64,000 nucleotides of DNA, taken from the NCBI RefSeq assembly GCF_005144475.1, contig NZ_SWJZ01000030.1, positions 54,295 to 118,294 of the forward strand, given 5' to 3'. The DNA is from Rhodobacter capsulatus (GTDB lineage Bacteria > Pseudomonadota > Alphaproteobacteria > Rhodobacterales > Rhodobacteraceae). The position numbers and the translations under genes were made by a program. The notes beneath the pieces are model-generated. The model was not told the origin of the DNA, made no database searches, and was given only the letters and a program-made list of their open reading frames with translations. Below, one piece after another: positions 61,601 through 64,000 of the stretch. Within the stretch, counting starts at the first letter, position 1. Every line of letters starts with the position of its first letter.

Positions 61601-62981
61601 GATGGTCGGAATGGGCCTCGCCGGCATAGATCACAGTCTCCAGCTGGGCATCCGACAGCCGCTGGCAGATGTCCGCAGGCAGCATGGGCCGATAGGTCGG
61701 GCGCGGTGGTGCGACCGATGCCATGGCCGCCGATTGCACCAGCTTTGTCGGGTGCGGTACGGTGCCGGGAATCCGGATCGATTGCAGGCCGTATTCTTCG
61801 TAGATCGCATCTGACAGGCGTTCAGCGTCGGAAGGTACCGCGTCGATGGTCTCATAGGCTATTTCAACAGCAACCGGGGATGCAGTCGGCTTGCGCGTCG
61901 TCGGGGCGGCATTGACCCGAGCGAGATAGCCGCGGACTGAGCGCGGAGGCGAAGTGGGTGACGGCGGCTTCGGCAAATCGACGATAGCACGCGACGGTAC
62001 ATGGTCGGCTATCCAGCTGAGAAGGGTCGCGACGTCGGGTGCAATACCGGGAGAGGCCGGGAAGCGCGTGGGATCGTCGGCCGGGATTTTGTCAATCACG
62101 GTCAGTCGCGTCGGAAACGTCGTGCCATGCCGCGCATAGACCGAGCCGTCGATCGCCGCCGAGAACACCACCTGCCCCCGTCCCTGCAATCTCACGAAAG
62201 CATCACGCCAAGCAGGCATGTCGGGACCGAAACCGGCGCCGGTGATCGTGACCAATCGCCCACCTGGCGCTAGGCGCGCGAGCGCGGAGGCGATGTGCCG
62301 GAAGGCGGCGTCCTGAACTTTGCCAGTGACGTTCGCCATCGCAGAAAACGGTGGGTTCATCAGGACAATAGATGGCACAGATCCAGCATTGAGGTGGTCG
62401 TGAATCTGCGTGGCATCGAAGCGAGTGACGGAAAGGGCCGGGAAGAGGGAGGAGAGGAGATCGGCGCGGGTATCGGCCAACTCGTTGAGGATCAGGCTGC
62501 CGCCGGAGATTTCCGCAAGGATCGCTAAGAGGCCGGTGCCAGCCGAAGGCTCAAGCACCACATCATTGGGCCCAATTGCCGCTGCGTTCAGCGCAGCGAA
62601 CCCGAGCGGGATCGGGGTTGAAAACTGCTGCCGTGCCTGGCTTTCCTCAGAGCGGCGCGTATGGCTGGGCAGAAGGCCGACGATCTTCGAAAGCGCGGCC
62701 AATCGCGCCGTAGGTGCGTCAGCTTGGCGGAAGATCGCGCGGCCGTACTTCCGCAGGAAGAGGACGGTCGCGGCCTCGCAGGCATCATAGCCCGCCTTCC
62801 AATCCCAAAGGCCTGAGGCATCGGATGCACCGAAGGCTGCCTCCATGGCGACACGCAGCGCCGCGCTGTCGACACGCTGACCGCTTTCAAGCGACGGCAG
62901 CAGAAGGCCAGCTGCCGTCAAAATGGCAGAAGCCGAGGCGACCGGCGCTGGCGCCAAGGTCGCCGGGGAAAGGTCGTTCAT
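58668..62981 (-). CDS. fused SAM methyltransferase / strawberry-notch-type helicase
   Basis: 1437-residue protein. The N-terminal part is a class I DNA methyltransferase-like domain: LEPSAGTGLLAI near residue 145 and the N6-adenine-type NPPF near residue 209. Next comes an SNF2/strawberry-notch helicase: GDGTGAGKGRQ near residue 494 (Walker A), FDESHAM near residue 600 (DExH), ending with the helicase C domain (GLGRTNRTNQAQ). Such giants are conserved on alphaproteobacterial plasmids and may modify or remodel incoming element DNA. Activity is not known. Confidence 0.87.
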   Translation of the reverse strand: MNDLSPATLAPAPVASASAILTAAGLLLPSLESGQRVDSAALRVAMEAAFGASDASGLWDWKAGYDACEAATVLFLRKYGRAIFRQADAPTARLAALSKIVGLLPSHTRRSEESQARQQFSTPIPLGFAALNAAAIGPNDVVLEPSAGTGLLAILAEISGGSLILNELADTRADLLSSLFPALSVTRFDATQIHDHLNAGSVPSIVLMNPPFSAMANVTGKVQDAAFRHIASALARLAPGGRLVTITGAGFGPDMPAWRDAFVRLQGRGQVVFSAAIDGSVYARHGTTFPTRLTVIDKIPADDPTRFPASPGIAPDVATLLSWIADHVPSRAIVDLPKPPSPTSPPRSVRGYLARVNAAPTTRKPTASPVAVEIAYETIDAVPSDAERLSDAIYEEYGLQSIRIPGTVPHPTKLVQSAAMASVAPPRPTYRPMLPADICQRLSDAQLETVIYAGEAHSDHLAGSWTVDETFDTVGAAVDGVAGSVRFRRGFMLGDGTGAGKGRQSAGVILDNWQRGRRKAVWISKSDKLIEDAQRDWSALGQERLMVTPLSRFAQGKPITVSEGILFTTYATLRSDDRGEKVSRVRQIVDWLGRDFDGVIIFDESHAMQNAGGGKGERGDVEASQQGRAGLRLQHALPDARIVYVSATGATTVHNLAYAQRLGLWGGEDFPFATRAEFVEAIEAGGVAAMEVLARDLRALGLYTARSLSYDGVEYELIEHQLTDEQRRIYDAYAGAFAVIHNNLDAAMEAANITGSDGTLNRQAKSAARSAFESTKQRFFGHLLTSMKTPTLIRSVTADLAAGHAAVIQIVSTGEALMERRLAEIPTEEWNDLTVDVTPREYVGSYLQHSFPVQLYEPFTDGEGNLSSRPVFRDGQPVECREAVRRRDEMLEHLGSLPAVPGALDQVIQHFGTEMVAEVTGRSRRIIRKGEGSTARLAVETRAPSANLAETSAFIDDQKRVLIFSDAGGTGRSYHAELSAKNQRLRVHYLLEPGWKADAAIQGLGRTNRTNQAQPPLFRPISTDVKAEKRFLSTIARRLDTLGAITRGQRQTGGQGLFRPEDNLESLYAREALRQLYLLIVRGKIEGCSLQRFEAATGLKLMDSNGIKDDLPPITTFLNRLLALTIEMQGILFTAFEQLLEARIDGAIASGTYDLGLETLRAESFRVTDRQVIYTHPTTGAETRLLSITERRRNRPRLLDEALAELDDPRGVLMINSCSGRASVQVPTTSLMLDDGEIERRVRLIRPTESQSIAVRLLGGTQWVETDRPTFVAAWNAEVAEVPEFTDSTLHVVSGLLLPVWKRLPQDETRVYRLQTDDGERIIGRTVSPAWAATATGAGVPNLSAEQAYAALIEGKTILDLTESLQLRRSRVMGVNRIELTGFTEGMRERLRAYGLFSEIISWKLRFFVPVGPDGTGVLAKLLNLWPISRISEREVV

Positions 62982-63330
62982 CGGGAAATCCTCAAGAGAG
63001 CAGGAACGGGTCAGGCCCGATCAGCGCTCTCTCTTACCCGCCGGACCTGACCCGTCCCAGCTACCCTCTCCCTCTTCGCGCCAGGGACAGTCGCCCGAAT
63101 GGGTGGAGACTGCCTCGGCTGGCTCCAGTCCGAAGGACCAGGGCCCAGTCCCGGCGGAACGCCGGGAGGTGCTAACCCCCTTCTTCGGTAGGTAGCCGAA
63201 AACGTAGCTTAGTCCAAACGGGATAGTGTTCTGTCAGCGGCTGCGAATGCTTAGCGTTCGACATAATGTTGCCTGAGGGCACGGTAAGCGTGCTAAGCGA
63301 GGCTCAGAGTGCATAAAATATGGTGATGGC
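62982..63330. other. 349-bp intergenic region upstream of the helicase gene
   Basis: No gene seen. It holds a perfect inverted repeat ACGGGTCAGG (63006-63015) / CCTGACCCGT (63046-63055) 25 bp upstream of the helicase ATG, and a tight hairpin CCCGGCG-gaa-CGCCGGG (63150-63166). These may fold in the 5' leader of the minus-strand operon. GC falls toward the small membrane gene at 63331. Confidence 0.5.
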
Positions 63331-63744
63331 ATGGCAGCTCACGAACCCGATCAAAAGGCAGTCTATGAACAACGATGCGAGGACTTTCGCTCTCTCAACG
63401 GTATCCTCTGGCAAACACCACTTATCATCATGACGTTGACAGGCGGGCTCTGGTTCGCAGTGGCCAGCTTTGCTCTGAGTGACGCAGCTCGCTCTTTGTT
63501 GCTCTGGTTTGCATGCATAGCGAACTTTTTGATGATTGGAGCACTTTTCAGACTGCGTTGGGTGATGCAGCGGGTGCTGGAAGACATCCGGACTTATGAT
63601 GGAAAGCCCCAAACCAAACGCAATTACATAATCGTGGGAATCTTCTCGACTTTGCTTCTGTTCACTGCCGGCGTTTCGGCGGTTGCCGCTTGCCATCCAG
63701 GTAAGTACTTCATAAAGCAAACCGCCATACAAGCTGAGGACTGA
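63331..63744 (+). CDS. small membrane protein, unknown function
   Basis: 137 residues. A charged N-terminus (HEPDQKAVYEQRCEDFRSLN) is followed by two close hydrophobic helices (TPLIIMTLTGGLWFAVASFAL and LLLWFACIANFLMIGALF), a charged segment ending in RTYDGKPQTKRN, then a third helix (YIIVGIFSTLLLFTAGVSAVAAC). No family recognised with confidence. Its stop overlaps the methyltransferase start (TGATG), so the two are co-translated. Its AT content is higher than the backbone's. Confidence 0.65.
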   Translation: MAAHEPDQKAVYEQRCEDFRSLNGILWQTPLIIMTLTGGLWFAVASFALSDAARSLLLWFACIANFLMIGALFRLRWVMQRVLEDIRTYDGKPQTKRNYIIVGIFSTLLLFTAGVSAVAACHPGKYFIKQTAIQAED

Positions 63745-64000
63745 TGGCATTGTCCCAGTGCTTTGATTCCATTGACTATTATGAACGAGATCCCAAAGCA
63801 TTTGCGGACCGCTATGACTCGGTGGCCTTTGAAGACGTTCACCCTCACGTTCTAACCTATCTCCCTTCGTCGGGGAGCGTGCTCGACGTAGGCGCCGGCA
63901 GCGGACGCGATGCTCGATTCATGGCAGCACGCGGGTTGAAAGTTACCGCCGTTGAACCATCAGCCGGCCTACGAGATCTTGGTGCCCGAAACAGTAAGGG
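63744..64000 (+). CDS. class I SAM-dependent methyltransferase (3' end cut by window edge)
   Basis: 85 visible residues starting MALSQCFDSIDYYERDPKAF. The SAM-binding motif VLDVGAGSGRDARFM and the acidic strand-2 end KVTAVEPSAG are plain, as in Methyltransf_11/25 proteins. The substrate (small molecule, RNA, protein) cannot be told. Coupled by overlap to the small membrane gene before it. Confidence 0.85.
   Translation, partial: MALSQCFDSIDYYERDPKAFADRYDSVAFEDVHPHVLTYLPSSGSVLDVGAGSGRDARFMAARGLKVTAVEPSAGLRDLGARNSK

Noticed and set aside
1..64000. CRISPR arrays, tRNA or rRNA genes, insertion sequences, integrase genes
   Set aside because: None was recognised on either strand by reading; a covariance-model tRNA scan and an IS database search would be decisive.

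Overview
The window looks like part of a large conjugative element (plasmid or integrative conjugative element) of a high-GC alphaproteobacterium, most likely Rhodobacteraceae. The reasons are the high GC, the protein character of the NRAMP/MntR, CusBA and SCO/PCuAC genes, and a complete VirB/VirD4-type conjugation system with alphaproteobacterial gene order. No integrase, transposase, tRNA, rRNA or CRISPR array was recognised, so plasmid versus integrated element cannot be decided here.

Region 1 (1-17842) is metal and envelope cargo. A minus-strand block encodes an M23 peptidase (cut by the window edge), two SCO proteins flanking a PCuAC copper chaperone, a small membrane protein and apolipoprotein N-acyltransferase. 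It is followed by a Tat-type L,D-transpeptidase, divergent mntH/mntR with a candidate operator, and an overlapping operon of P1B metal ATPase, isoprenylcysteine methyltransferase-like protein, LspA, DsbB and DsbA, divergent from a ZntR/CadR/PbrR-like MerR regulator. A copper/silver RND pair (CusB, CusA) with two small exported proteins closes the block. Three promoters (before sco, lnt and the ATPase) share a MerR-type layout with a 19-bp spacer, suggesting one regulon.

Region 2 (17917-40433) is conjugation and maintenance. It holds an HTH protein, small secreted hypotheticals, virB1-B6 and virB8-B11 with two lytic transglycosylases, a VRR-NUC nuclease-like protein, VirD4, a MOB relaxase, a MobC-like protein, a 966-bp intergenic region with three nested perfect inverted repeats (oriT candidate) and short direct repeats, a VirC1/ParA-like ATPase with a partner, and small genes including a WGR protein.

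Region 3 (40440-56389) starts with a bactofilin gene and then carries a complete SspABCD-SspFGH phosphorothioate defence system. sspABCD is on the plus strand and sspFGH on the minus strand; they converge on a shared hairpin at 47384-47411. SspABCD would add sulfur to the DNA backbone (desulfurase, DUF4007 nickase, ATPase, ATP-pyrophosphatase-like protein). SspFGH would attack unmodified DNA; SspH shows both a FtsK/HerA ATPase motif set and a PD-(D/E)XK-like motif. No SspE and no DndB-type regulator were seen. Two adjacent perfect hairpins sit exactly at the sspA/sspB junction, the second containing the sspB start codon. This block reads visibly lower in GC than its flanks and is the most notable part of the window.

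Region 4 (56390-64000) is element backbone again: a DUF2493 protein, a Toprim primase-like protein and a 1437-residue methyltransferase/strawberry-notch-type helicase in one minus-strand operon, then a small membrane protein coupled to a SAM methyltransferase cut by the window end.
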